Shown here: positions 22,801 through 35,200 of the stretch, piece by piece | Numbering within the stretch: the first letter of the stretch is position 1 | How the letters are laid out: each line of letters begins with the position of its first letter | Assembly (NCBI RefSeq): GCF_024763615.1 | Contig: NC_077223.1 | Span: 106,516,627-106,580,626, forward strand | Direction of reading: 5' to 3' | DNA: 64,000 nt | Source: Phlebotomus papatasi | Taxonomy: Eukaryota > Arthropoda > Insecta > Diptera > Psychodidae | The notes under the pieces: model-generated | Seen by the model: the letters and a program-made list of their open reading frames with translations, nothing else | What the model was told of the DNA's origin: nothing | Databases searched by the model: none | Program-made: the position numbers and the translations under genes

Positions 22801-25800
22801 TGGAATAAGAGATTTGGCCAAGTGTGTAAAATAAGTCCTTAATAAGTACTTATTAAGTCCTTAATTAAGGCATTTATTGTACGAATTGTGACATCTAGTG
22901 AGAAATTAGTAAAACAAACTTTGAAAAATAAATTTATACACTTTGCAAATTATTTATTAATAAAAAATCAAATTAATTTAAAATTAAATGATTTTCTTTT
23001 AATAATTCCCTAACAATTTCCATATTAATTTTTCAATCTGGTTTATAAATTATTCAAAAACACTCTCGCTAACTTTGTATAAATTAAAAATTGGTTTGAA
23101 AACTGCATTACGATCGTATTGTTTGCAAACAGATTTAAAATTCGTTGTATACAAAAAAATACACCTAAGGCTATAATTCATGCGAGTAACACAGGCATCT
23201 CCCTACAAGACTCACAAAAAGGATCCCGGCTAAGACAAGGTTAAATTGTTACTGTAGCTCAATAATAATAATACAGTAGACTCTCGCTAATTCGGCTCTT
23301 TTAAGATCGGCCTACTTTTTAATTCGGGCGGCAGTTAAATTCGAAAAAAGTTTGTTGACATTTTTCAAGTTCGATGATTATCAAATGAAGCAAATATGCT
23401 CAAATTTGCCATGATTTGTCTTAGCTTTGATGTGATTTTGCATTATTAAGAGGTTTTCATGAAGTTTATAATAGCAATGATCATGTAAACTCAATATGAG
23501 TCTGCAGATGAACAAAAAATCGTTGCATTTCAAACAATTTGCTGCCCGAATTTCTCTCTAATTCGGTTGACATTTCGGTCCCAAATGCCCGAATTTGAGA
23601 GAGTCTACTGTAATTTTTTAATAATGTTTTCCAAAAAAAAAAATAAAGATATACGGATAATGGTGAAATAGGGCTTACTTTTTCGGCTGTGTAAGTACTT
23701 TTCGTCACTCATTTTTTCCAAACATTTTACAAGTGGCGCACCTCGCGGAATATAGTTGAAACAGGCGTGATTTTCGATTAACTTTTCTTTTAAATAAAAA
23801 ATTCGAAAAAATCATTTGAAATACTTTAATAACTGTCTGGCATCGGTGTTAAAATGAAAAGTACTGTGCCATGTATTTTCGAAGGTTAACGAAAGCTGCT
23901 GTTTCTTAAAATTCACTTAAAAACATGTGGCGAAAAAGTACTTACACAATGGCGAAAAAGTGTTTACAAAGTGGCGAAAAGTACTGAAACGTGCATTGTT
24001 GCAGAAAATGTAATTTTTCAACCAGATACCCAAAAATTCCCGAGAACTCTCTTGGTTCAATAGAGTCACAATGCTTTAAAGTATCTGTACACGAAATTTC
24101 ATTTTATTTCGATAAAAATTATAAGAATTACAAGAATAACAACCTTAAGGTGGCGAAAAGTACTTACTCTACCCTATAATCATTTCTAATAACAGTTTTT
24201 CAATGTCAAAAATTAAAAAGACACTAGAGAGTAAATTTACCAAGTGACTGGGGTTATGCTTGGGCTCGTTGGAAAGGTCTTAGAATTTCATTTAAAACTG
24301 AACCGGTTCCAATCGGTTTTGAATCGGTAATGAACCGGTTCATAGTCGATAAATAATTTTTATCCAAAAATTCATTTTTAAACAATTTTAGAAAATCTTT
24401 TGAATGATTTATGAATCAGTTCAAATTGGTTGAGAATCGGTGAATGATAAATGGTGCGAAGGTACACTGAGAAAAAACGAGGGCGCGATTAACTTTTTTT
24501 CCTCGTAATTTTAACACTTTTTTGGTGTAAAAATATATCAACATTTTTTTAATGTTAATTTTACACCTTTTAAGGGTAAAATCAAGATAAAAGAAGGGTA
24601 AATTTAACCCATAATACACCTAAAAAGGGTAATATTTACACCGATTTCGGAACAATACTGCAGGGTAAAATTAACATTTCCGGAATGTTATTTTAACTTT
24701 TTCGGATTTCTCTCAGTGTGTGGTTATTAGGTGAGATTCTTAACAATCTCACCTACTATAATCCTAACAAAATTTCATGTCGTCCGATCGCCCTCAAACT
24801 TGGCCAAAATGTGTTTCAGCACTTCCTGATCACGAATATATATGTGGCTATTTTACGTTCCCGGCCGGCCGGCTGGCCGGCCGGCCGGCCGGCCGGCCGG
24901 CCGCTCTTTGGAGCTTAATAGCTCCTAAACTAAAAAAGATATCGACTTGCGGTTTTCGGCAAATGTTATATATCGGGTGAAAATTGCAACTTGGTGCATT
25001 GACCCCCCACCCCCCACCCCTCCTTCCGCCATTTTGAAGACCCCCCTTTTTTTGTTTTCTCAATAGCTCCGCCCCTATGGCATCGAGCGGGCTCAAATTT
25101 TAGTATGTTATAGCTGGGCCTTAGGGCTTTCCATCAATACCAAACTTAAGGTCCCCCGACCCCCCTGACCCGAGCTATAAGGGTCCAAAAAAAATTTCTT
25201 AAAATGGCCATAACTCCGGTTATAATTGTCATAACTTAAAAAGTGAGGGCTTTTTGGAAAGCTCTCGTGAAATGCCACTTCTCCTTCTAACATCGCAAGT
25301 TCATAAAACCACCGCTAGGGGCGCTATTATTAAAAAGAAATTTTTTAAATCTTATAAGTTAAATAACTCAAAAATTCCATTGTGCATCGGGCTGAAAATT
25401 TAATATGTTGTAGCTGTTGATTATACCTATCAAACAAAAAAAAACTTAAGTCGATCCATAACCCCTGACCCGAGCTATAAGGGGTCAAAGTTCGAACATT
25501 GACCGGCCTCTATCTCCGGTTCTAACTAACATAGCGACCTAAATTTTACCTTTTTGGTTTCGTCTCGATGAGCACTTTCAGATGGAAGTTCAAAAAGTCA
25601 CCACAGGTGGCGCTGTGATAGCGTCAAAATTCATCAAAATTCAAAGTCACTTTTCTCAAAAACGGCATTGTGCAAGTTAATGAAATTTTAGTATGTTGTA
25701 GTCCAGTCTAGGACGTTTCCAAAATGGTGCAAATGCGCGCTGTGGTTAAAACAGAACCGGAGATATGAGGGGTCAAAGTTCACAAAATTCAAAAAATCAT

Positions 25801-28800
25801 ATCTCCGGTTATATGTGACCGATTTTGTTGAATGAGGGCTTAAACGAAAGATCTCACCAAATGCTACAACTTTCTAGAATATTTGAACTTCGTGGGACCA
25901 ACACCAGGGGCGCCACAGTCGAAAAACCAATTTCAATATCACATAACCTCAATTATCTCGACTGTCGCTGAACCGATTTTGATGATTACTTCGACATAAT
26001 TGTAGAGGACATTTGTCTCTACATTTCGTCCATACATCATTTTCCACTCAGACTACGCTATCACTCCGATTTTGCCGTTTAAGTGTGAAAAAATTGATTT
26101 TTCCCATAATAACGCTTTGAAATCACTCAGATGCCAATTTGACTGCCTCTACTCCACCAAGACACTTAAAATAGGGTTTTAAATGAAGAGTCTCACAAAA
26201 TACAACAATTCTTTGATATAGTTGAAGTTCAACAAATGACTACTTGGGGCACTCTGGTTGAGAAAACAAGTTAAGAAACAAAAAACCTCGCTTATCTTGG
26301 CTTCTGAGTACTCGATGAGATCATGTTCTATAGAAAAATTATAGAGTACATTCTGGTCTACATTTCACCCATATATCACTTTTGTGCCAGTTCATCCCAA
26401 TCCTTGATATTTTGGTTTAAATACAAAATTTGTATAATTTCACGAATTTGATTCAAGATAACTGAATGGCGTCTCCCAACTTCAGCTCCAAATCGAATTT
26501 GCATGCACTCCGAGTTAGCTCACGTTAAGAATCTCACCTACATAAGCCGGTTAGGATTATCTGTCCCTTTTGTAACAAATTTGAGACTGGGAGGCACCCT
26601 GAACTGCCGGGAACTAGAATTCAGGCAATGGCTATCGCTAGCCCAGTCATCAGATCATGCCATTTCTCTATCATCTTTTCCATGAAATTCCTCGGCGGAA
26701 GGACAGCTAATGCCTTGTATTGACGAAAGGAGATCAACCAGGTGAAAGTCTATTGACGTTAAACAGATCTTCCCCTATAGCCAACGGCCGCAGCGATTCC
26801 ACTGGACTTCCAGTAGCATTTTCTGCTATGTCCGCTGATTTTACTGCTAAAAATCCGTATGGAATTCCCTGAATTTTACCGCTCAAAATCCGCATAAGCT
26901 TCCGAGATGGAATTTTACGCTCAATTTCTTCTTAGCGTTCCATGGACGTTTGCGGAACTCTGTATAGGACCGTGTAATAAGAAATGTCCGCGAGTTTCCA
27001 TGGACTTTTCTCTGACGAATATTTCCACGGCTTTTCCTATGGGTTATTAGCGTATAATCGGCAGTCAGCCCTTTAAAAATTTGGAAAAATCCTATTTATT
27101 TCCACGAAATTCTCCGTGGAAATTTCCATGCAACGGCCTTAGAGGCTTCCGTGGTTTAATATTACGGAATTCCACGACTTTTCCAGTGGATTTTTTAAAT
27201 ATATTTTTCTTTAAAATAATTCCAAAAATTGATTAAAAATTTCGTGGAACTTTCATAGAGAATTTCCAGAAAAAAACATCCACAAATATGGACGATCAGT
27301 GCCAATTGGCAGCTTAGAACTTGGAGAGTGTTCATCTGTCAGACGAACACTCAATTGTTCTACTTTTGAATTGAAAATATTGCTACCATATCGTTCATTT
27401 GAGTATGTCCAGCTCGCAAGAACTATAGCGTTAGGGCGAAAAATAATTGCAGAATTTTCGCGCTTACTTCCATGGAGTCTTGGTCGGAAAGATATCAGAA
27501 AATATACTCGGAATATTCAAAGGAAATTTTGAATCAATTTCCAGGGAATGCTCTCAGATATGTTGCAAGAAAATTCCTCGGACTTTTTTTTTCCAGGAAA
27601 TCCATGCGAAAAAAAGCTGATAACTCCGCAGAATTCCATGCAGAATATTAGCGTTTATTTCTACGGAAACTCTCGCGGAAAAATATAAGACAAATTCCAG
27701 GGAATTTTCTGTTACTGTGAAACTTTGCGGTCGATCGGCTACAGGGATCCCGACTGACATAACTATACTTTATTAAGCACTTAATGAGTACTTAATTGCA
27801 ATGCCTTTGGTTTTTAGTATTTTTTTAAGTACTGTATGAAAATGAGCCAATCCGGGTAGCATATTGCCTTGTGTTAGCCGGGTTATTCCAAATTGCAAAA
27901 TTCCCCGTGTTCCCATTTGAACCAAAACTCAAAATGAAAATCTATTGATTCCAAATTACCCAAATCTACCCTAAAAAAATCAAATATTTAGTTAATTTTA
28001 ATTCTCGACTTACCATGGATCCATCTAGGCCCAGCAGACGTTCCCAGGTTAATTCTTCTGCGGCTCTGTCCCATTCCATTGGATTCCAATTGGCTTCATC
28101 GCCCACCACTTCCTGGCCAATTTCCGGTTCATCGGGATCAGCAACTGGTGGTTCTTCTCGATTGATTGGATTATCCATGAATGGCATTTGTGGATCGAGA
28201 ACTCCGTTGTCGTGAGCTGGCCTCACTTGCAAATTTGCCTCAACATTCTGCTGAACGTCGTTATTGTTATTGTTGTTGTTAATATTGTTATTGGCCTCCA
28301 CCAAATTCTCATCCTGCTCGACATTTGGAGGAGGCGGTGGTTCCTGTACTGGCGGATCATCCCGTTCAAGCCAATCCGGGCCGCCTCCGTGCAGGATCTG
28401 CTCTCGCAGCCAGACGAGTCCGATGAAGGAGAAGAGTGTGCAAGTGACTACGAAACAGCCTCGAAAGACATCGGCTGCAATGTTCTCGGTGGAGAACATG
28501 TTGATGGGTAGGGACAGGAGCATGTCGTAGGAGGCAGAAAAGAGGAACCTGTAGGTTCTGTAGGCGGTGAAGGGCACAACTCCCAACCACGCCAGTGCCA
28601 CCAGTGTATAGTGGAGCCAGTACTTGACTGCTGTGGCTATTGAACTCACCAGGCCTCCAGCCACATCTCTGAGAGGAAGTACCCGTGGCATGTCAGGTGA
28701 GTAGATCGGAGTGAAGGAGAATCTGTGGCCGCACAATTCACAGAATTCCTTCCGGGAGTATCGCATCCATTGCATCAGGCAATCTTGATGTATCCATTTG

Positions 28801-28898
28801 ATACTTCCGGAGCAAATGCAAGGGAAAAAAAGTGGCCTGTCTGATTGTCCTTCGCATCGGCAAACCCGACAAATATTTTCTTGAGACAAATCTTCCAT
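16821..28898 (-). CDS. MARCHF6: MARCHF6/TEB4/Doa10-type ER membrane RING-CH E3 ubiquitin ligase
   Basis: Four coding exons: 28898-28014, 22729-22181, 22118-21924 and 17978-16821, all phase 0 with GT/AG borders, giving 928 residues (human protein about 910). The N-terminal RING-CH finger has C10, C13, C27, C29, H37, C40, C53 and C56 (C4HC3). Many membrane segments follow, with the family signatures HYTLVALAWLGVVP, CGWWLDICS, REVLRPGVLWFLRNLNDPDF and, at the C-terminus, KNDKYLVGQRLVNY, the conserved C-terminal element needed for substrate handling in Doa10/MARCH6. The family resides in the ER/inner nuclear membrane and ubiquitinates ERAD clients such as squalene monooxygenase. An acidic, Asn-rich insert follows the first two membrane segments. 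I chose the ATG at 28898 because it places the finger at the same offset as in homologs. It is head to head with SKIC3. Confidence 0.95.
18065..18485. repeat. Tandem duplication in MARCHF6 intron 3
   Basis: Two units about 230 bp apart share ACGACAGACAGA-like text, GGACGTGA(A/G), AATAAAAA, AAAGTTATTCTGAGTGTTT and TGGAGTCTACA. AT-rich and non-coding. Confidence 0.6.
18940..19180. repeat. Degenerate tandem repeat
   Basis: About eight diverged units around AAAATCCGCGAAAAAATTCG. It abuts the mariner relic and provides the false C-terminal extension of that frame. Confidence 0.6.
19196..19600 (-). pseudogene. Mariner transposase relic, internally deleted
   Basis: The minus strand reads SAVHRILTENLNMKKL and CERWVLRLLTSEK, the end of the mariner DNA-binding region. 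It then jumps to PYSLDLAPSDYFLFPNMKK, which carries the third catalytic Asp (the family motif is HxPYSPDLAPxDYxLFP). The segment in between, with the first two catalytic Asp residues, is missing, and the N-terminus is frameshifted. Inactive; it lies in MARCHF6 intron 3. Confidence 0.8.
19980..20003. repeat. (TTC)n microsatellite
   Basis: Eight consecutive TTC/CTT triplets in MARCHF6 intron 3. Confidence 0.8.
20081..20414 (+). mobile_element. Pogo/Tigger-like deletion derivative, with transposase N-terminus
   Basis: Ends TA-CAGTAGAGTCTCGCTATA and TATAGCGAGACTCTACTG-TA are near-perfect inverted repeats flanked by TA. Inside, 20251-20319 encodes MKRAKTSTTIAKKVEAVEQF before a stop. It resembles the first helix of the CENP-B-type HTH of pogo/Tigger transposases. 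This is consistent with an internally deleted copy that retained the start of the transposase. Related MITEs are at 23272-23612 and 47518-47755. Confidence 0.65.
20640..21503 (-). pseudogene. I-clade LINE relic: reverse transcriptase end plus RNase H
   Basis: Minus-strand pieces, in frameshifted order, are: an RT C-terminal part (HPKRMLEVYNALVKSRINYG); an RNase H with ETELIAIFIAIKL and VILTDSKSACLSLL (catalytic Glu and Asp); and at 20680-20760 a CCHC-like end (C-x2-C ... H-x4-C). I-type LINEs carry RNase H after the RT (family knowledge). Several frameshifts; inactive. Confidence 0.75.
21780..21912 (-). repeat. Terminal fragment of the 24728-26540 element family
   Basis: Read on the minus strand, GTGAGATTCTTAAC, CACCTACTATGATCCTA and CCGATC...CTCAAACTTTGCC match the left end of 24728-26540. 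It lies 12 bases into MARCHF6 intron 3, next to the donor. Confidence 0.65.
22838..22857. repeat. 20-bp perfect palindrome
   Basis: CTTAATAAGTACTTATTAAG. Near copies occur at 27770-27800 and 61045-61070. Confidence 0.6.
23272..23612. mobile_element. Pogo-like MITE
   Basis: TA-CAGTAGACTCTCGCTAATTC at the left and GAATTTGAGAGAGTCTACTG-TA at the right; about 340 bp, non-coding. Same family as 47518-47755. Confidence 0.75.
23669..24176. mobile_element. TIR element, GGCGAAAAGTACTTAC family
   Basis: The left end TAGGGCTTACTTTTTCGGC is inverted relative to GGCGAAAAGTACTTACTC...CCCTA at the right. Subterminal GTGGCGAAAAGTACT motifs repeat several times. Related to 50501-51572. Confidence 0.6.
24190..24460 (-). 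repeat. AACCGGTTC-rich dispersed repeat, copy 1
   Basis: The phrases CTCGTTGGAAAGGTCTT, AACCGGTTCCAATCGG and TAATGAACCGGTTCATAG are the inverse of sequences at 31170-31530 and 57600-57925. Confidence 0.65.
24465..24718 (-). mobile_element. MITE, CACTGAGA family, full copy
   Basis: TIRs CACTGAGAAAAAAC and GGATTTCTCTCAGTG; the interior matches 6082-6334 in inverse orientation. 254 bp, non-coding. Confidence 0.7.
24728..26540. mobile_element. 1.8-kb TIR element carrying ~300-bp tandem units
   Basis: Ends TAGGTGAGATTCTTAAC and GTTAAGAATCTCACCTA are perfect inverted repeats of 17 bases. The interior holds three to four diverged units of about 300 bp. Each has a segment like TTTTAGTATGTTGTAG, CCCGAGCTATAAGGGGTC, ATCTCCGGTTATA and AGGGGCGC, starting near 25080, 25385 and 25675. 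A (GGCC)n run lies at 24860-24902. No transposase is visible. It lies in MARCHF6 intron 1. Confidence 0.65.
24860..24902. repeat. (GGCC)n self-complementary run
   Basis: About ten GGCC tetramers with one interruption (GGCTGGCC): an extremely GC-rich island in AT-rich DNA. Confidence 0.85.
26790..27740. repeat. Degenerate short-motif repeat
   Basis: Many diverged copies of TTCC(A/G)(C/T)GGAATTTTCC-type text, e.g. TTCCACGACTTTTCC, TTCCATGGAC and GGAATTCCACG. No coding; MARCHF6 intron 1. Confidence 0.5.
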
Positions 28899-29239
28899 CT
28901 TATAAATTGTTTTTTCCCCCAAGAAATTGGAAATTCTCACTTTCCCACCCTTTCCTTCACTCAAACACTAAGCACAGCTTATCTATAATCACTAATTGAA
29001 CTAAAAGCACGTAATTAGGGACCATTAATTAAAATATTTTGTTTTACAAGCAATTTTTCCTTTTTTTCGCAAGAATTACGCAAATATTTGCTGTCACTTT
29101 GTAATTCAAAACTTTTTTCACAGATGGCTCTAGTAGCAGCAAAGTGATTTTTAGTTTTAGTTGAAAAATGTAAATCAGTGATAAACACATGAATATTTTT
29201 ATTGTTTTTTCTTAAAATAATTGGCAGTGATTTTAAAAA
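28899..29239. promoter_or_regulatory. Shared head-to-head promoter region, MARCHF6 and SKIC3
   Basis: The two start codons (28898 minus, 29240 plus) are 341 bp apart, so both promoters and 5' UTRs must lie here unless there are non-coding upstream exons. No clear TATA box; nothing else is recognised in it. Confidence 0.6.
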
Positions 29240-32200
29240 ATGTCCAGCGATATCAAGCAATCGCTCAAGGATGCAAACAGTGCATTTAGAAATAAGGAAA
29301 ATGACAAAGCAATCAGAATATGCAAGGTAAAAATATTTAATAACCTCAAATATTTCTGTTCACTTTTGCTAAACCTTTTCTTTATTTTGATTATTCAGGA
29401 AGTTATCAAAAAGGATCCTGGGAATTACATGGCCCATGTCTTAATGGGAGCAATCTACCAGAATTCATCAAAAGCCGAAGCTGAAAAATACTTACGGAAA
29501 GCCTTGACACTTTCCAAGGAACCCATATCTGCCCTACAAGGATTAGCAACTTGCGTAGCTCCGGAACATTGTCCGGAAATATACAGGAAACTCCTGGAAT
29601 TGACTCCGTGAGTACAGAAGATTACTTTTTTTCAAGTAGATTACTAGCAAGGAAAATTTCTGTAGAAACAAATTCGAGGAACTTCATTCCAAGTTACTGA
29701 GAACTTCAACGGAGATTTCAGACATAAGTACCCTGGTTAGGATTTATGAAAAAGAATTATCTCTGGCACCTAATGGGGACAATGCAAAGAGGATAGAATC
29801 TGCTTATTTGCATTTGTCTGAGTTGCTTCTAAAGCAGAAGGAGGTTGATGAAAAGTTTTCGAATATTGTGAGTATTCTTTTCTGGTTCCCTGGTTCAGTC
29901 AGTGGCGGATATAGAAGGTTAACTCTTTCCGGACCACAACATATCCAGCGAACGATTTTCAGTAAATCTCACTTTATTGTAAGTCTTAGTGGTCAAATAT
30001 GATACTTTTGTAGAGAAAGAATTTTCTCCGCCTCTGGGAAATTGGAAAACTCATGGGAACTCTCGTCCCCTAAAGAATGCAAAAGATAGAAACTTGGACA
30101 AACTTCAATTTTCCAAAAGCCAATAATATCAATTTTGTGAATTATTTTTGCATTTCAAATGACTCCTTTACAATGTTGATCACTAAAACAAGAAGAATTA
30201 TTGACCAGTATCTTGTGGGATGTCCAGGAAGTGCTAAAAAGGACACCCAGCTCCTGCTTGCCAACAGATTCCTCAAAATATTTCACAGAATAACACTTTA
30301 ACACACATTTCTCTCAACAGGATGTTATTGCAGACACATTAAGCTTTCTCAAGAGCCAAAAAAACACTTCCTGGACAATCAGAATTCACCAAAATCTGGA
30401 AGAATAGGAAAAACTTCCCCGAAAGCAATCTTTTTCGCTGCCAAATGTCAAAATTATCGGCCATATTGGCAAAAATTTCGCTCCCGCTTGAATTTTCTTA
30501 CAAGGTTGGTCTCAAAAAGCAAATGGCGGGCATTGGCGGGATAACCTCACATTTGACCTCTAGATTTTTGGGGACGAGAGTACCCATCAACTTTGAACAA
30601 GTTTTTTGAAAATTTATGAAAAAATTGTTTTTCGAATTTATGTAATTTGTAATTGTTAGTTATCATACTTATTGGCCCCGAGAGGTTTTTCCTTATTCGG
30701 GTCTAGAAATATGAAAAAAGTCACAATATCTGCAAGGAAGCAGAAAATCGAAAATTCACGATTTTTGACCAAGAATATCTTAGCTCAGGAGTTAATTGGG
30801 ATCCTGCAAAAAATATCCTAGATTTGGACATCCTTATAGTTTGTAATCATCCACAAGAATCGAAATTTTATCGATTCTAAATAGTCTAAAAAAATTATTT
30901 TTTTCATGGGTACCCAGAGTCCCAAAGGAGACGAAAGAGTTAAAGGCCCTGTCGGGAAATAGAGAAGGGGCCCTTGGGACAGTTGGTCAATTACTATCAA
31001 AGAGATACGAAATCCCAGTTGAATTTCTTTACCTTTGCAAATTTCTTCTGGCCTTTTACCTGAGAAATGTTTGATTAGCACAATTGTTGGACAGACTTAC
31101 ATCCTATACCGAGAGATCGTTCGACATAGACTGCATTCCCATCAGTTTCCCACTATTTCTCAAGAAAATTCTGTAAAATGTGTGGCAAAGCGTTCCAGGC
31201 TTTCTGAAATGATTGAATTTGCGGCTTATTTAAATGTTATACCTCAAAAGTATTTTCGCATCATTTACCGTTTACCGGTTTTCAACCGATTTGAACCGAT
31301 TCACCACTCAAAAGATCCCCAGAATAGTTTTAAAAGTAATAGAATTTATTTTTAAATAAAAATTAGTTATAGGCTATGAACCGGTTTATTACCGATTCAG
31401 AACCGATTAGAACCGGTTTAGTTTTATAGGAAATTCCAAGACCTTTCCAACGAGCCCAAACATGAGCCCCATGAGCCCATTCGCTTGATAAATGCGCTCT
31501 ATCGAGACTTTTTAATATTTAACATTGAAAAACCGTAAAAAGAAACCTTTACTGGGCTTTTAAAGGTCCTTTGTTGAATCCTATGAGCTTTCTAAAAAAA
31601 ACCAAAAAATCTATTTAAACTAAAAATGGATAAAATGGTGATTTTTTTAAAACAAAGAGCATTCTTTTTTTTAAATTTTCGATCAATTTTTCGGCATTTT
31701 CTTTAAGAAGAGAAAGTTTTCTTGGTGTCTTTGGGAAGCTTTCAACTTAACGAAATCCATCAAGTTAACCAATATTGAGTTTACATTGGATTTTTGAAAA
31801 TATAAATACATATTTTCTTTAGCATCGTCAAAATCGGCTTGAAACATGATTTATGCCGATTTTTTAAGTAACTGTAAAGCTTATTTTGCTTCAAAAAAAC
31901 ACATGTCTTTTAGGATGTTATGCCCTACAAGACACACTTACGACTTAAGCCGAGAGACGACTTAGTGAAAAATGATGGAAATGTAGTTTGGCCATTACTT
32001 CTTATATAATTACGCTAAGTCGTCTCTCGGCTAATCCTCAGGTCTGTCAAAACGGTCTTAGGGTAAATGTACTAAATTTCGCCCAGCTTGCAATTTCGGC
32101 AACTTCTTTTGTTCCTAAAATTTCTATTATTTTTTTTTTAATTTTTCCATACTCTCGAGATTATACATTACAAAACAAAAAAAAAAATATCGCTTCGCCG

Positions 32201-35200
32201 TAAGAAATGATGTGAAAAAGACTTTGGAAGAATTCCAGAAGGACAAAAGAGTATAAGAATCAAGGTGGACGAAATATTAGCCAAAGCTATGTCTATATTT
32301 TTACCCATTTTAAAATATATTAAGAACGATTTCAAGGAAAACGAAGACGATAAACAAAGAAGTAGCAAAAAATTCAAATACATTTCAAACTTTAGACTTT
32401 GGCGCTTGCATACAACTATGCCGAAATTTGGTTCAGTTACCCTATTCTTAACATTTAACGAAATTTTCTCCAAGAAAAGCTACACAGATTCATGAGCTAA
32501 TTTGTCAAAATCCTCCAAAATCGTCAAAATACCTACAAAAAAATATATTATAGAACAGCAGGAATTCCTCAAAAAACACTTCCTAATTGGAATTTTTTTT
32601 TACCAAAGGGTTATATTAGGGTAAGTGTGCCAAATTTCGGCATAGTTGCTTCCAAGCGCCAGAATCTTAAGTTTCAAATGTAATATTTTTAATACAAATT
32701 TTATATTTTTATTGCTTCTTTTTAAGAAGTGTCGCTTGCAACCTCAGACAGTTTATTGTTTTTATTTATTCTAAAATCATTCTTAATGTATTTTAAAATC
32801 AATAAAAATGTAAACGTAGTATTGGTGGCCTATTTCGGCCACCTTCATTCTCATAGTTCCTTGCTCTTCCGGAATTCTTCCAAGGCCTTTTCCACACCAT
32901 TTTTTTTCGTAGAAGCGATGTTTTTTTCTCAGGACATTTTAGAACTCAGAGATTGAAAAAAAAAACATAAAATGAATAAGAAATTTAGGAAAGCAAAAGT
33001 TGTTGCCGGAATAGGCAACACTACCTCACCCGAGAGACGCTCACAAATTATATACTTTCTTACGCGAAATACAGGATTCAGCTGGGAAATTTCACCCGTA
33101 ATTTAAAGATTGATTCACTATTAACATAAACAGAAACAATCTTAAATGAAAACTAATCAACTTTCATGAAAAACACCGAAGGAAAACCCTTTGCACTTCA
33201 CCACAAATCGTAAGACTGCTAGAAACACAAGTGATCTGTAATATTTTTTGTAAGACTCTTACTGAGTTTTTTCAACGCAATTTAAATTCAAATTATACCT
33301 AAAATTTAACGGTCTTTTTGTGTTAATACATCCTAAAATGAATAAATATTTAAAAGCAAAATGAATTATTTGACTATTCGAAGATAACATACATAATTTT
33401 AATTAATTTATTTCCATGGCCGAAATTACACTCAAAGTGGCCGAAATTAGACGCTGGCCGAAATTTGGCACACTTCTCCTATATTTTTTAATAATAAAAT
33501 TTAATTTAAATTCAAAGAAATCGTATCAATTTTTGGTAGCAATCAAATCATTTTATATTGTGATAATACTGATCTTAAACGGATTCCAATGGGTAAAACC
33601 GGTAAAACTAAGCGACTTATGAGCTAAAAAATCATACAAAAGATTTAGGAGAGCTGCTTTACCTTTTTGCAATTTTTGGGACTCTGATCGGAACGAAAAT
33701 ATAGAAAATCTGGGAGAATATTTTTTTGAATTAGTTAGGGTAAGTGTGCCAAATTTCGGCATAGTTGCATGCAAGCGCCAAAGTCTCAAGTTTGATATGT
33801 AATATCTTTAAGAAATTGATTTTTTCATTCCTTCTATTTAAGGAATATCGCTTAGAACCTTGTAGACAGTTTATCGTCTTTATTTACTCTAAAATCATTC
33901 TTAATGCATTTTAAAATGAATAAAAATGTAGACATAGCTTTGGTTCCCTATTTCGGCCACCTTCATTCTCATAGTTCTTGCCCTTCGGGAATTCTTCATA
34001 TGTCTTTTTCACGTCATCTCGTTTGTCGAAGCTACGTTTTTTGTTATTCTTTTGCATTGTATAATCTCTGGATTATGTAAAAACTAAAAATTCATGGAAA
34101 TTTGAGGAACAAAAAAGGTGGCCGGAATTGCAAGCTGGTCGGAATTTGACACACTTACCCTAATTCGTAGTTTGTAGTTTGAATTAGTTACCGATAATAT
34201 TGAATTTTTGGGATTAATTTCCGAGCTAAGATATTTTTAATCAAAAAAACGTGAAATTGGCTTGCTGCTGCAGTTTGGAAAGAAATCGAGGGTACCTTTA
34301 ATCTTGGGGCTTAATCAGGATACCGCTATATCCGCCACTGCTTTCAGTATGAGAAATTATTTGCACTTTAGGATTTTTTTTGTTATTATTTAGTTTTGCG
34401 ACAGTCTGATGCATACTTTGCACATGAAGGATGTGTATCAGCAAGAGCGGTACAAAAAGTATTTAAGATTGTTGAATGATATGGGTCAAAGAGATCTATT
34501 GATAGAAAAGGCCATTGAGATGCATGATTTATTCAAAAACGACAATTACCCTCTTGAATGGATCTGTAAAATTTATGTTGAGTCCTTTGACGCAGCATAT
34601 TGCCTTCCGTCAGGTATCACTGATAAAATATCGTACTACATTGAAAGTTTGTTGGAAAAGTATCCAACATCGTCAATTGGATTGCTCTCAAAGGGTCTTA
34701 ATTTGCTCAATGAAGGAATGGTGATTGAAGCCAGAGAAGTTGTTGATTGTGTGATTAAGGAAACGCCCAATTGGGCTACTGCCCTTAAGATTATGGCAAA
34801 AATTCATTTTAAAACGGAAGCATATGACCTTGCTTCTAACATTTGGGAGCATCTCAATGTGAGGAATGTTGACTTAGCTTCATGCTACGTTGAGCAAGAA
34901 TATCAGCTTGATAATGCTGTAAAAATCTGTAAAACGATTTTGAAGGAAAAAGCAGATGACCCTGCAGGATATGTTCTTTTGGGAAAAGCTCAAATACTTC
35001 AAAAGTCTAAGGAAGTAGAAGAGACGATGAATCTCTTGGAAAAATTAGGATATACTTCTGAAGTCAATTACTTGAAGGCTTTTAGTACAGTCAGAGATGA
35101 TAAGAATTACGAAGAAGCTTTTGGGTTAATAGAAAAACAAACTTCGAAAGCTCTTGATACCTTGTTGTTGAAAGGGGAAATACTGTATCATCTTGAGAAA

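Noticed and set aside
28015..28530. Plus-strand open frames opposite MARCHF6 exon 1
   Set aside because: Shadow frames of the GC-rich coding exon.
28899..28964. Extended N-terminus for MARCHF6 starting upstream of 28898
   Set aside because: The frame is open upstream but begins with a non-ATG codon; the ATG at 28898 gives the N-terminal spacing to the RING-CH finger seen in homologs.
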